DNA of 61,133 bases from CAYPIE01 sp964410665 (GTDB lineage: Bacteria > Planctomycetota > Planctomycetia > Gemmatales > Gemmataceae), in assembly GCA_964410665.1 (NCBI GenBank), contig CAYPIE010000028.1, forward strand, positions 1-61,133, written 5' to 3'. The translations under genes and the position numbers were made by a program. The notes beneath the pieces are model-generated. The model made no database searches and was not told the origin of the DNA. It was given only the letters and a program-made list of their open reading frames with translations. Below are positions 47,318 through 55,654 of this stretch, piece after piece (the stretch's first letter is position 1; each line of letters begins with the position of its first letter).

Positions 47318-48403
47318 TTAGCTTGCTCGCAGGACTTCTCGGACAAGCGTTTCATCCACATCATCCACCAGACGAACTTCTCCGAGTCGTGTGGGCAGAA
47401 TCAAGCGTAAGCGGCCGGCGAGGGCTTTCTTGTCCCGATACATTGCCTGTACCATGTCATCGATCGGCCATTCAGGCTGATGACGGAGGGGCAGGCCAAA
47501 GGCTTCGAGCAGCTTGTGTTGTCTTGTGGTGAGACTCGACTCGATAAGTCCTAGGCGTTCGGCTAAGCGGCTGGCGGCCATCATCCCCGCAGCGACTGCC
47601 TCACCATGGAGCCAGGTACGGTAACCGGCTACGGACTCGAAGGCATGCGCAAAGGTGTGCCCGTAGTTGAGGATCATCCGGTGACCGGTTTCCTCATGCT
47701 CATCCTGCTCGACCACATCGGCCTTGAGTCGACAGCTGCGTGCCACAACGGTACTGATGGTTTCTGGATCGCGCGCCAAGATGGCGGCTTGATGCGCTTC
47801 GAGAAAAGCGAAAAAGTCCGCGTCCATGATCACGCCATACTTCACCACCTCGGCCAGCCCACTGCGAAATTCACGCTCGGGCAGGGTATGCAGATAGTCG
47901 GGGTCGATGGCAACGCCCAACGGTTGATGGAACGCACCGATCAGATTTTTGCCGCGGGGGTGGTTGATACCCACTTTGCCCCCCACGGAGCTATCGACCA
48001 TTGCCAGCAGGGTGGTGGGGACCATAACCAGTGACAGCCCCCGGGCATAGGTCGCGGCGGCAAACCCGGCAAGGTCACCCACCACTCCCCCGCCCACGGC
48101 GACGACCAGAGTCCGCCGATCAGCCGGCCAGTCGGCCAGCTGATCGTAGAGAAATTCTGCCATCGCCAGCGACTTGCTCCCTTCGCCGGCGGGAACACTG
48201 ACCAAGTTGGTCGAAAAGCTGTGCAGTGTCAGTTGACGCTCCAAGGCCTCGGCGTGGAGCCGGACGTTAGCATCGGTCACCACCATCGCTTGAGTCGATC
48301 GAGGAGCAACCTGCCGGATAAACGCACCTAGATCATGCCCGATCCCAATCTGAATCGGGTAGCGGCGTGAACCGAGCTCGACCTGGATGGTATGCGACAT
48401 CAT
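47318..48403 (-). CDS. aroB: 3-dehydroquinate synthase
   Basis: 361 residues. NAD-binding AVGGGVVGDLAGFAAATYARG is near 103-123, PTTLLAMVDSSVGGKVGIN near 129-147, and the zinc ligands lie in GLAEVVKYG, LNYGHTFAHAFE and WLHGEAVAAGM. It converts DAHP to 3-dehydroquinate, the second step of the shikimate pathway, in the cytosol. Two adjacent ATG codons can serve as start; no strong ribosome site distinguishes them. It lies downstream of aroC (123 bp, containing a hairpin) and directly upstream of fhcA. Confidence 0.95.
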   Translation of the reverse strand: MMSHTIQVELGSRRYPIQIGIGHDLGAFIRQVAPRSTQAMVVTDANVRLHAEALERQLTLHSFSTNLVSVPAGEGSKSLAMAEFLYDQLADWPADRRTLVVAVGGGVVGDLAGFAAATYARGLSLVMVPTTLLAMVDSSVGGKVGINHPRGKNLIGAFHQPLGVAIDPDYLHTLPEREFRSGLAEVVKYGVIMDADFFAFLEAHQAAILARDPETISTVVARSCRLKADVVEQDEHEETGHRMILNYGHTFAHAFESVAGYRTWLHGEAVAAGMMAASRLAERLGLIESSLTTRQHKLLEAFGLPLRHQPEWPIDDMVQAMYRDKKALAGRLRLILPTRLGEVRLVDDVDETLVREVLRAS

Positions 48404-48452
48404 GGAGTCTTTCTATGCAATAGGAGGGCAAAGACACCGAGTTGATCCCATC

Positions 48453-48473
48453 CCGGGCTTCACAGGAGCCCGG
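48453..48473 (-). terminator. Hairpin between aroC and aroB
   Basis: CCGGGCT and AGCCCGG form a perfect 7-bp stem with a 7-nt loop. With no T-tract it may be a weak terminator, a processing site or a leader structure of aroB. Confidence 0.35.
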
Positions 48474-48526
48474 ACCACAACAAGTCTCCCAACGTGGGTC
48501 GCTTAGAAACAGGCAGCATGAGCGCC

Positions 48527-49657
48527 TCAAGCGAATTCTGTGTCAGGAGTACGATGCGGATCGTCCACAAAGCCCGCACACTGTGCCCGCCAGCGCAGCC
48601 AGTGATCGACCAGGGTCAAGGCGACCATGGCCTCGCCCATGGGGATGAATCGCGGTAGCAAACAGGGGTCATGGCGCCCTCGCGTCAAAATCTCGGTGGG
48701 CTCGCCCTGACGAGTGACCGTCGATTGGGCCTGCGGCAGACTGCTGGTGGGTTTGATGGCTACCCGACAGATGATCGGCGTCCCACTCGAAATGCCACCG
48801 AGCATGCCGCCGTGGCGGTTCGAGGCTGTGGTAATGCCGCCCTGGCCGTCTGGGATAAACTGGTCGTTGTTTTGGCTGCCACGGGCCCGCGCGACCGCGA
48901 ACCCAGCTCCATATTCAAAGGCCATCACCGCTGGTAGCGACAACAGCGCCTTGGCCAGGTCTGCCTTCAGCTTGTCAAATACTGGCTCGCCCCAGCCCGG
49001 CGGGACTCCCACCGCCACCAGTTCGGCAATCCCCCCAATCGAGTCCCGCTCCTTGCGGACTTCCTCGATTTGTTCGATCATTTTCCTGGCTACTTCTGGA
49101 TCGGGACACCGGACCGGGGTCGCCTCCACTTGCTCCAGTGAGATGGCACTGGGATCAGGAACGTCAGCGCATAGGTCGCCAATTTGGCGTACATAACCAA
49201 GCACACGGATCCCTTGCTGGGCCAGGAGCTTCTTGGCAATCGCACCCGCGGCAACCCGGCTGATGGTCTCGCGGGCACTGGAACGCCCGCCACCGCGGTA
49301 GTCGCGAAAGCCATATTTGGCATCAAAGGTGTAGTCGGCGTGGCCGGGGCGATACTTATCTTGAATATCCGAATAATCTCGGCTGCGTTGGTCGGTATTT
49401 CGAAACAGGATCCCGATGGCCGTCCCGTCCGTCTTGCCTGCAAAGACGCCAGCGATAAACTCAGGTTCGTCTGCCTCATCACGTTGTGTGACAATTCGAG
49501 ATTGTCCGGGCCGACGACGTTGCAGGTCGGGTAGAAGATCCTCGACGCCCAAGGGCAGTCCGGGTGGACAGCCATCGATGATCACCATATACCCCGGACC
49601 GTGACTCACTCCGGCGGTGGTGACGCGGAACAATTCCCCGAAGGTGTTACCTGCCAT
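48527..49657 (-). CDS. aroC: Chorismate synthase
   Basis: 376 residues from the ATG at 49657 (MAGNTFGELFRVTTAGVSHG), which is the usual family start; the open frame upstream has no similarity. Signatures are SHGPGYMVIIDGCPPGLPL, the second signature YSDIQDKYRPGHADYTFDAK with GFRDYRGGGRSSARET, and the third RHGGMLGGISSGTPI. It makes chorismate from EPSP with reduced flavin, the last shared step of aromatic amino acid synthesis. It heads the minus-strand aroC-aroB-fhcA set and is divergent from the small secreted protein at 49708. Confidence 0.96.
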   Translation of the reverse strand: MAGNTFGELFRVTTAGVSHGPGYMVIIDGCPPGLPLGVEDLLPDLQRRRPGQSRIVTQRDEADEPEFIAGVFAGKTDGTAIGILFRNTDQRSRDYSDIQDKYRPGHADYTFDAKYGFRDYRGGGRSSARETISRVAAGAIAKKLLAQQGIRVLGYVRQIGDLCADVPDPSAISLEQVEATPVRCPDPEVARKMIEQIEEVRKERDSIGGIAELVAVGVPPGWGEPVFDKLKADLAKALLSLPAVMAFEYGAGFAVARARGSQNNDQFIPDGQGGITTASNRHGGMLGGISSGTPIICRVAIKPTSSLPQAQSTVTRQGEPTEILTRGRHDPCLLPRFIPMGEAMVALTLVDHWLRWRAQCAGFVDDPHRTPDTEFA

Positions 49658-49707
49658 AGCGTCTCTCGTGTACCGGCCGGAAGAAGACAAACCCAAGGAG
49701 ATGATCC

Positions 49708-50151
49708 ATGCGCTGGCTTTTCCTCACTTGTATCCTGCTGATCGGCCCCGCGGGGCTCCGGGCGCAGAATCAGGCTATTCCCGCCCGCTTTGAGGTTGAG
49801 GCGCTGCCGGATAACTATCCACAAACCTCGCCCAAAGCGACGCTCCAATCGGTGCTGAAAGCGATTGATCGCAATCGGTTTGACTATATGATCGCCCATC
49901 TGGTGGAGCCAAGCTTCATCGATCAGCGGATGCAGCAGTTCGGGCTCCCCTTTTCGGGAATTGTCGCGGAAGTCCAGCGGAAACTCAAGCAAGACCCTCC
50001 TAGTCTACGCGAACTTCGCCGCTTAGCCCTGGAAGGAAGCGTCGAAGAACGTGATGGTGCTGCCACCATATCATCCCCCGACCTGCCCAATCGCAAAGTC
50101 TATCTCAAGCAAATCAATGCACGGTGGTTTATGGAAAATCGCAAAGAATAA
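49708..50151 (+). CDS. Small secreted protein, unknown function
   Basis: 147 residues with AAGGAG before the ATG and a clear signal peptide (WLFLTCILLIGPAGLRAQ). The mature part is mixed alpha/beta (SPKATLQSVLKAIDRNRFDY, MIAHLVEPSFIDQR, RKVYLKQINARWFMENR). The pattern of a short helical domain followed by a strand pair recalls planctomycete hypothetical proteins that bear NTF2-like or lumazine-binding-like folds, but I cannot name the family. It is divergent from aroC over only 50 bp, so the two promoters overlap. Confidence 0.7.
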   Translation: MRWLFLTCILLIGPAGLRAQNQAIPARFEVEALPDNYPQTSPKATLQSVLKAIDRNRFDYMIAHLVEPSFIDQRMQQFGLPFSGIVAEVQRKLKQDPPSLRELRRLALEGSVEERDGAATISSPDLPNRKVYLKQINARWFMENRKE

Positions 50152-50424
50152 TCACCTCGTTTCGCGCGGCTCGGGCTGCATCCCCAATGCATCGATCCCC
50201 GGCCGCTTTGGGCATCGTCGGCTCTCGACACAACCCAAGGGAGCACCCAGCACAACCGTTTTGATCGCTACAAATTTCCCTTATCGCCAAGATTTGCTGT
50301 TCTACCTCGTCGGCTGACTCTTCTCTGCCCATTTCCGCGGTCGATTAATAAGTCATGAAGCCTGTTATTGGGTCCAGTTTGGCCCATCGTCGGGCCGTGC
50401 TCGTTTATTCTTCGGAGATGCACC

Positions 50425-52098
50425 GTGCCACCAATGCTGCGCTTGGAACCGCTGGAGTGCCGCTGGGTCCCTGCCCGGCTCAATATCATCAGTCGCCCAA
50501 CCTTTGACACCACCGACTGGGCCACGGGTACGCCCGATACCTTGCAGTTTTCTGATGACGGCTTCTTCTACGAACTCGATGTCCGTGCTTCGCCTCCTAT
50601 CGAGCATACGCTCAATGATCTGCCGCGGAATCGTGAAGGCAGTTTTTCCGCCGATGGATCGCTCCAAGTGCGGATTTCGCCCACCGAGGGGGAATCCTTC
50701 GGCGATCGCGTTCGCCTGGAGATTGATTATTTCACCGAAGTGTTCTGGGATCGCAATCCGGTCGGCCCTGGGGGACCTGAGACCCTCGGCACATCACTCG
50801 ATTTCTCCAACTCGGTTTCGGCCCGATTGAGTCTGGGCGACGACACCTTGGCGGATCTGTCTGGTGGGCATACCCCGACCGATCCGAGTGACTTTGAAGC
50901 CCGTGAAGTCGTTCAAGATGTCAATGACCGGCGAGTGATCTTCGCCTCCATCGGCGATGTCATTCGGCTCGACTTTGCCGCGCAGGGTGCGAGCACGGGT
51001 AGTTGGCTGGGTGACAACGGCGATGCCTTTGGGGAGGCGGGGGTGTACTTTAATGTCCTCATGGGCGTCGCCCCGGCTGAGGATGACCCAGGGAATGGGC
51101 AACCTGTCCCGGACGGGCCTGCCTATGCCGTGGGCAGTGGTGCGGGAGTCATCGGCCAGGTGAATGTCTACGACGCCAGTGGCCGGGAACAGTTCCGGCT
51201 GTTTCCGTTTGGAGGCTCGTATACCCTGGGCGTTCGGGTCGCAGTCGCCGATGTCAACGGGGATGGCACCCAGGATGTTGTGACCGCAGCAGGCCCTGGC
51301 GGAGCACCCCTCGTCAAGGTCTATGATGGACAAACCCGTCAAGAGATCATGAGCTTCCTGGCTTATGAAGACACCTTCCTCGGCGGCGTGTTCGTGTCCG
51401 CGGGAGATCTAAACAACGATGGACTTGCCGAGATTGTGACTTCACCCGATGTGGGTGGTGGCCCGCGAATTCGCGTTTTTCAAGGGAATGATCCTTCCAT
51501 TATACTGGCGGATTTCTTCGGCATCGAGGATCCCAACTTTCGCGGTGGAGTTCGCTTAGGGATTGGCGATCTGAGTGGCGATGGCCAGTCGGACCTGGTG
51601 GTCGGAGCCGGTTTTGGAGGTGGTCCGCGTGTGGCCGGGTTTGATGGACCCTCCCTGTTAAACGCAGGCAACGCTCCCGCCAAGCTGTTTGCCGACTTTT
51701 TCGTCTTTGAACCCGGGCTTCGCAATGGAGTCTTCTTGTCGGTCGGAGACCTGGATGGGGATGGCCGTCCCGATCTGATCGCGGGTGCGGGACCCGGTGG
51801 TGGCCCGCGTATGTTTGCCATCGATGGACCGGCCTTAATGTCCACCGCTGAACCGCAAATTGTTCAACGCGCCAATTTCTTCGCTGGCAATGTTGAGACA
51901 CGCGGAGGGATCCGTGTGGTCACGAAGAATCTTGATGGGGATAACCGTGCCGATTTGGTGGTTGGGCCCGGCGAAGGGTCCCCAACGGAAATCAATATTT
52001 ACGCCGGACGCGATGTCCCGAGTGAAGGGATCCCCACGGCTTTAGACACATTTACGGTGTTTAACCCTAGCATCCCCGCCGGGGTATTTGTTGGCTAA
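50425..52098 (+). CDS. FG-GAP/VCBS-like surface protein with LEPLE N-terminal motif
   Basis: 557 residues from the GTG at 50425, with GGAG seven bases upstream. The first residues, PMLRLEPLECRWVPA, match the planctomycete N-terminal motif (LExLExRxxPA) found on large surface or exported proteins. Residues about 30-240 are a beta-rich domain with no clear name. From about 245 come five FG-GAP-like blades with calcium-type DxNxDG loops (VADVNGDGTQDVVTAAGPGG, AGDLNNDGLAEIVTSPD, VGDLDGDGRPDLIAGAGPGG, TKNLDGDNRADLVVGPGEG). The fold is an integrin-like propeller. Extracellular location and adhesion or matrix function are inferred. Confidence 0.8.
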   Translation: MPPMLRLEPLECRWVPARLNIISRPTFDTTDWATGTPDTLQFSDDGFFYELDVRASPPIEHTLNDLPRNREGSFSADGSLQVRISPTEGESFGDRVRLEIDYFTEVFWDRNPVGPGGPETLGTSLDFSNSVSARLSLGDDTLADLSGGHTPTDPSDFEAREVVQDVNDRRVIFASIGDVIRLDFAAQGASTGSWLGDNGDAFGEAGVYFNVLMGVAPAEDDPGNGQPVPDGPAYAVGSGAGVIGQVNVYDASGREQFRLFPFGGSYTLGVRVAVADVNGDGTQDVVTAAGPGGAPLVKVYDGQTRQEIMSFLAYEDTFLGGVFVSAGDLNNDGLAEIVTSPDVGGGPRIRVFQGNDPSIILADFFGIEDPNFRGGVRLGIGDLSGDGQSDLVVGAGFGGGPRVAGFDGPSLLNAGNAPAKLFADFFVFEPGLRNGVFLSVGDLDGDGRPDLIAGAGPGGGPRMFAIDGPALMSTAEPQIVQRANFFAGNVETRGGIRVVTKNLDGDNRADLVVGPGEGSPTEINIYAGRDVPSEGIPTALDTFTVFNPSIPAGVFVG

Positions 52099-52123
52099 TG
52101 CCTCTGCCAAATTCGTTGCATCG

Positions 52124-52148
52124 ATCGGGGTGGACCAACCACCCCGAT
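52124..52148. terminator. Bidirectional terminator hairpin
   Basis: ATCGGGGTGG and CCACCCCGAT pair perfectly over ten bases with loop ACCAA, in the 62-bp gap between convergent genes. Confidence 0.65.
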
Positions 52149-52160
52149 AGGTTGCGACGA

Positions 52161-52913
52161 TTAATTGTCGCCGGTGGAAAATTCACTCGCAGGGATCTTT
52201 TCGAGATCCTCCTGCTTGATGACTTCGACCGTCATATACTTCGTATCGTCGGCATAGGCCGTGATCTTGGTCGGACGCTGGAGGCCATTGACCTCTTTGT
52301 AGGCCAAGAAAACTTCCGACAAGCTAGCCGGGGCGCCATTTGGGTCGAGACCCTTCCGCTCCGTTTTCACCATGAGCCCCGAATTTGCATCAAAGTAGAG
52401 TTTTACTTCGCCAAGTTTCTTGGTCTTGACCAAGACTCCCTTGGCAGCTTTGCCGTTCACATCAATCTCCCCGTCGAGTTTCTCGAGCGTAAACTCTTTG
52501 TTCTCTAACAACGGGGTGAGCTGGTAGAGCCGCTGCACCAAGGCGGTTTTCTTCGCCTCGTTCAGTTGCTGATCATCCAGTGGGGTTTCCATGCCGTTGA
52601 GTGTCATCATCGCCTGGTCACCATTGATCACCTGGTTGATGGTCACTTCCTGGCCCATTACATTCAGGCGAATGATATTCTTGACCTTATCGGGCATCAT
52701 GTACATCGAGTCGGCTTCGTAGTCGAAGTCCATTCCCATCACATTGATGGTGCCCCGGCTTTCCATTTTGCCGGCAGGATACTTGTTGAGCAGCTCAGCC
52801 CCGCCCGTTGCCTCGATCGCCTTTTCGATGATGGCCTTGGCATCGTCCTGCGCCTTGGCCTGAACCCCGAGGCTCAGCACGATCATGCATGCCCAAAGTC
52901 CCATCCGTCGCAT
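52161..52913 (-). CDS. Secreted LolA-like beta-sheet protein
   Basis: 250 residues from the ATG at 52913 (GGGAG upstream). The signal peptide ends at QAKAQDD. The mature chain has alternating strands with the feel of the LolA/outer-membrane lipoprotein-sorting fold (AIIEKAIEATGGAELLNKYP, GKMESRGTINVMGMDFDYEA, GEVKLYFDANSGLMVKTERK, EVFLAYKEVNGLQRPTKITA). The family binds acyl chains in LolA itself; in planctomycetes such proteins are usually uncharacterised. Met is frequent in the first third. Periplasmic location is expected. It stands alone between a convergent surface protein and the S46 peptidase gene. Confidence 0.7.
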   Translation of the reverse strand: MRRMGLWACMIVLSLGVQAKAQDDAKAIIEKAIEATGGAELLNKYPAGKMESRGTINVMGMDFDYEADSMYMMPDKVKNIIRLNVMGQEVTINQVINGDQAMMTLNGMETPLDDQQLNEAKKTALVQRLYQLTPLLENKEFTLEKLDGEIDVNGKAAKGVLVKTKKLGEVKLYFDANSGLMVKTERKGLDPNGAPASLSEVFLAYKEVNGLQRPTKITAYADDTKYMTVEVIKQEDLEKIPASEFSTGDN

Positions 52914-53087
52914 GTTTGCTTCTCCCAAAGTAAGGAACGCAACGGCTTCTGATGAACCGTGTGGCTTATTCTCGAATCCTGGCGTGGGGAAGTCAATTCC
53001 CCGAACACCTCAGCGATGGACCGGTTGATTCGATTGCGCCCTCCCGCAGTGATCGGAGTCGGATGCTCGAGGTGCACGCCGCACCCT

Positions 53088-55169
53088 TTAATCTCGTCCG
53101 GGTAGCATCTCCGCGATCAACGCGGGGCAGTCATACAGCTTGTCCAGGGCTTCCACGATGCCCGCTGCATGCACGGCGATATGTCGCGCTTGCTCATCGG
53201 TATAGACAAAGTTACGGACCAGCCCATGTCGGTTGCGGTCAAAGTTCACCCCTACCAGCTGCCCCTGACGATTCAGGACCGGACTGCCGGAGTTGCCCCC
53301 GATGGTGTCGGCGGTCGAGACAAAGTTGAATGGGGTGCGCAAATCCAGCTTGGCTTTCCCGTTTCTCCAACGTGCTGGTAAGTCGAACGGCTCCGTACCG
53401 CCGAGGGCCTCGGCCCGGGCGAAGGCTCCCCCCAGGGTGGTGTAAAACGGAATGGTTTCGCCTGCCGCACGATAGCCCTGGACGGTGCCATAGGCCAAGC
53501 GGAGGGTGAAAGTGGCGTCGGGGGCGACCGATCGACCCAGCAATTGAAAGCGGAAACGCGACAGGGTGGCATAGGCTTGACGTTCGGGCTCTTCGACGTC
53601 TTGCTCGTAACGCTCGCGCAGTCGTCGGGCATCGTTATCGATCAGTTGCGCCAAACGGATCATGGAATCGCGGCTATCATCCAGGGCCTTCAGCCCGCCC
53701 TCCACCAAGCGACGCCGCTCCGCGACCTCGGCTAAGCGAGTGTCCGCGATCAGTTCGTCGACGCGGTTGGCCACCGACTTGCCCGCGAGCAGCTTGACCA
53801 CCAGCGGATGCTCGCCGCCGAGTTGTTCGGCCATATATAGGAGTGATCGGGTGAGCCGTGCCCGTTCGAGGTCCGCGTAAATGGGTGCAGGGGAAAATAG
53901 CTGTAACTCGAGTGAGGCTCGATTGGAGTCACGATATTCCCGGAGCCGCTCGTCATTGGGTCGAGTCTGCTCCTTATTGAGTCGGACGATGGTGCGGGCA
54001 ATGTCGAACAGTTCGGACTGAAAGGCATTCCCGCGCTCAAGGAGCGAATACGGTACCTCGAACTCCGCCAATTCCTGTTGGATCTGGGCGATCCGCTCCT
54101 GTGCTTCCTGCGCGTCCCGTTTTCCTTCGGGGCTCAGGCGGTCTCCGGCTTGGCTGAACTGAACCTCTTCTTGCCGTTTCCGTTGCAGGATCGCCGGGTC
54201 GAGGAGCCCTGCGTACATGCCTGAATAGGCCTTGCGGGCATTGGCAAAGCGACGCAAGTAGCGACTGGCTCGACGAGAATTTTCCGGGCTCTGCTCGGCA
54301 AATTGCCGCAATAACGCCTCCTGGGATCGGATAAACGCCAACGTGTAGGGAAGCGTAATATCCCGGCGATGTTTGAGCTTGGCAAGCGTTTCCAAGCGAT
54401 TGGTCGTGCCGGGGTGGCCCGTGACAAAGACCAAATCACCCTCCTGGACGGGTTGGCGGCTCCATTCCAAGTAGTGTTCAATTTTCGCTGGCTGATTATC
54501 CTCATAGGCTCGGAAGAAAGAAACGTCCAAGCAGTAGCGAGGATACTCGAAGTTATCCACGTCGCCACCAAACGAGGCAATGTCCGCTTCCGGTGCCATC
54601 ACGAGTCGCACATCGGTGTAGCGCTTATAGCGGTACAGGTGATACAAGCCGCCCTGATACAACACCACGACATCACTACGCAAGCCGGTCTTTTCCAATG
54701 ACTCCTTCTCAATCCGGGCAATCGCTGTGGAGCGCGCCGCAAAGGCATCCGCGTCGCTCATCTCCGGAGTGACCGCGGCCTGGACCTGCTCGGTCACATC
54801 GATGATCTCTTGGAGCACATTGAGTTCCAGATCCGGACATTGCAGCTCCTGGTCCCGGGTCGCCGCATAGAAACCGTTGGTATAGAGGTCGCGTTCGGCA
54901 GTGCTCAGTTTCTGGATGGCATCAGCGCCGACATGGTGGTTGGTGAGAATCAGCCCCTCGGGCGAAATAAAACTCCCGGATGCCCCGCTGTTGAAGCGGA
55001 TCGACGCTTGTTGCACATGCGTCAGCCAGTCATCATCCAGGACAAAGCCATATTTCTCGCTGAGCCGCTGGCGCGGAGGATCATTTAGTAGCCACATTCC
55101 CTCATCGGACCAGGCGGTCATCGAGCTACCTCCGAGGATGCACAATAGCAACAACAGTCGCAGGATCAT
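53088..55169 (-). CDS. S46-family dipeptidyl-peptidase (DPP7/DPP11-like)
   Basis: 693 residues from the ATG at 55169 (AAAGGGAAG upstream; the open frame continues to 55307 without similarity). A signal peptide precedes DEGMWLLNDPPRQRL, the family N-terminus. The catalytic His is in GLILTNHHVG (about 78-79), the Asp region in FEYPRYCLDVSFFRAY, and the Ser in IGGNSGSPVLNRQGQLVG. The specificity segment reads VNFDRN. As I recall, Arg at that point marks DPP11 (acidic P1 residues), while DPP7 has Gly. The enzyme removes dipeptides from exported or imported peptides in the periplasm. A Pho-box-like array lies 244 bp upstream. Confidence 0.9.
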   Translation of the reverse strand: MILRLLLLLCILGGSSMTAWSDEGMWLLNDPPRQRLSEKYGFVLDDDWLTHVQQASIRFNSGASGSFISPEGLILTNHHVGADAIQKLSTAERDLYTNGFYAATRDQELQCPDLELNVLQEIIDVTEQVQAAVTPEMSDADAFAARSTAIARIEKESLEKTGLRSDVVVLYQGGLYHLYRYKRYTDVRLVMAPEADIASFGGDVDNFEYPRYCLDVSFFRAYEDNQPAKIEHYLEWSRQPVQEGDLVFVTGHPGTTNRLETLAKLKHRRDITLPYTLAFIRSQEALLRQFAEQSPENSRRASRYLRRFANARKAYSGMYAGLLDPAILQRKRQEEVQFSQAGDRLSPEGKRDAQEAQERIAQIQQELAEFEVPYSLLERGNAFQSELFDIARTIVRLNKEQTRPNDERLREYRDSNRASLELQLFSPAPIYADLERARLTRSLLYMAEQLGGEHPLVVKLLAGKSVANRVDELIADTRLAEVAERRRLVEGGLKALDDSRDSMIRLAQLIDNDARRLRERYEQDVEEPERQAYATLSRFRFQLLGRSVAPDATFTLRLAYGTVQGYRAAGETIPFYTTLGGAFARAEALGGTEPFDLPARWRNGKAKLDLRTPFNFVSTADTIGGNSGSPVLNRQGQLVGVNFDRNRHGLVRNFVYTDEQARHIAVHAAGIVEALDKLYDCPALIAEMLPGRD

Positions 55170-55412
55170 GGTGCGCTTCCCTTTCTTGACTTGCAGGGCG
55201 CTAGAACCATCCTTCACAAGCATGTTCTCAAGGGGACGGTGCCCTCGGACCTCCGATCCGAGGCACTCCAAAATGGGCGCCTCGTTGCCTAAATACTTAC
55301 CCAGCATCAGGTTACAACAGTGATCATTCGCTCCGAATGAGCTCCGTCAGGCCATCCTTCGCATTGGTACGTTGAGAACGGGTCCCCTTCGCCGACCCCA
55401 AACGCTGCAACA

Positions 55413-55456
55413 ACGTCCTGAAACTGTCCTGAATCTGTCCTGAAAGTGTCGAGAAA
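55413..55456 (+). promoter_or_regulatory. Four 11-bp direct repeats resembling a Pho box
   Basis: Units ACGTCCTGAAA, CTGTCCTGAAT, CTGTCCTGAAA and GTGTCGAGAAA follow without spacing. Two match the PhoB half-site consensus CTGTCATAAAA at eight or nine of eleven bases. A further CTGTCAGAAGA at 55478 is nearly in phase. The site lies upstream of the S46 peptidase gene (minus strand). The orientation points away from that gene and no obvious + strand gene follows, so the target is unclear. Confidence 0.5.
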
Positions 55457-55654
55457 GGTCCCATCAACATAGCATATCTGTCAGAAGAATGTTAGAGTTC
55501 ATGGCCACTCTATCTGTACGGAAGATCCCTATTACTATATATGGCCGCGAGCGGACCAAAACGTTTGATTTTTTTGGCCAGAGCATTAATAGACATTTTT
55601 ATTCTATCATTAGTGAGTGTGGCCCACTTCTTGTTCGCAGATTCACTTTCGTGT

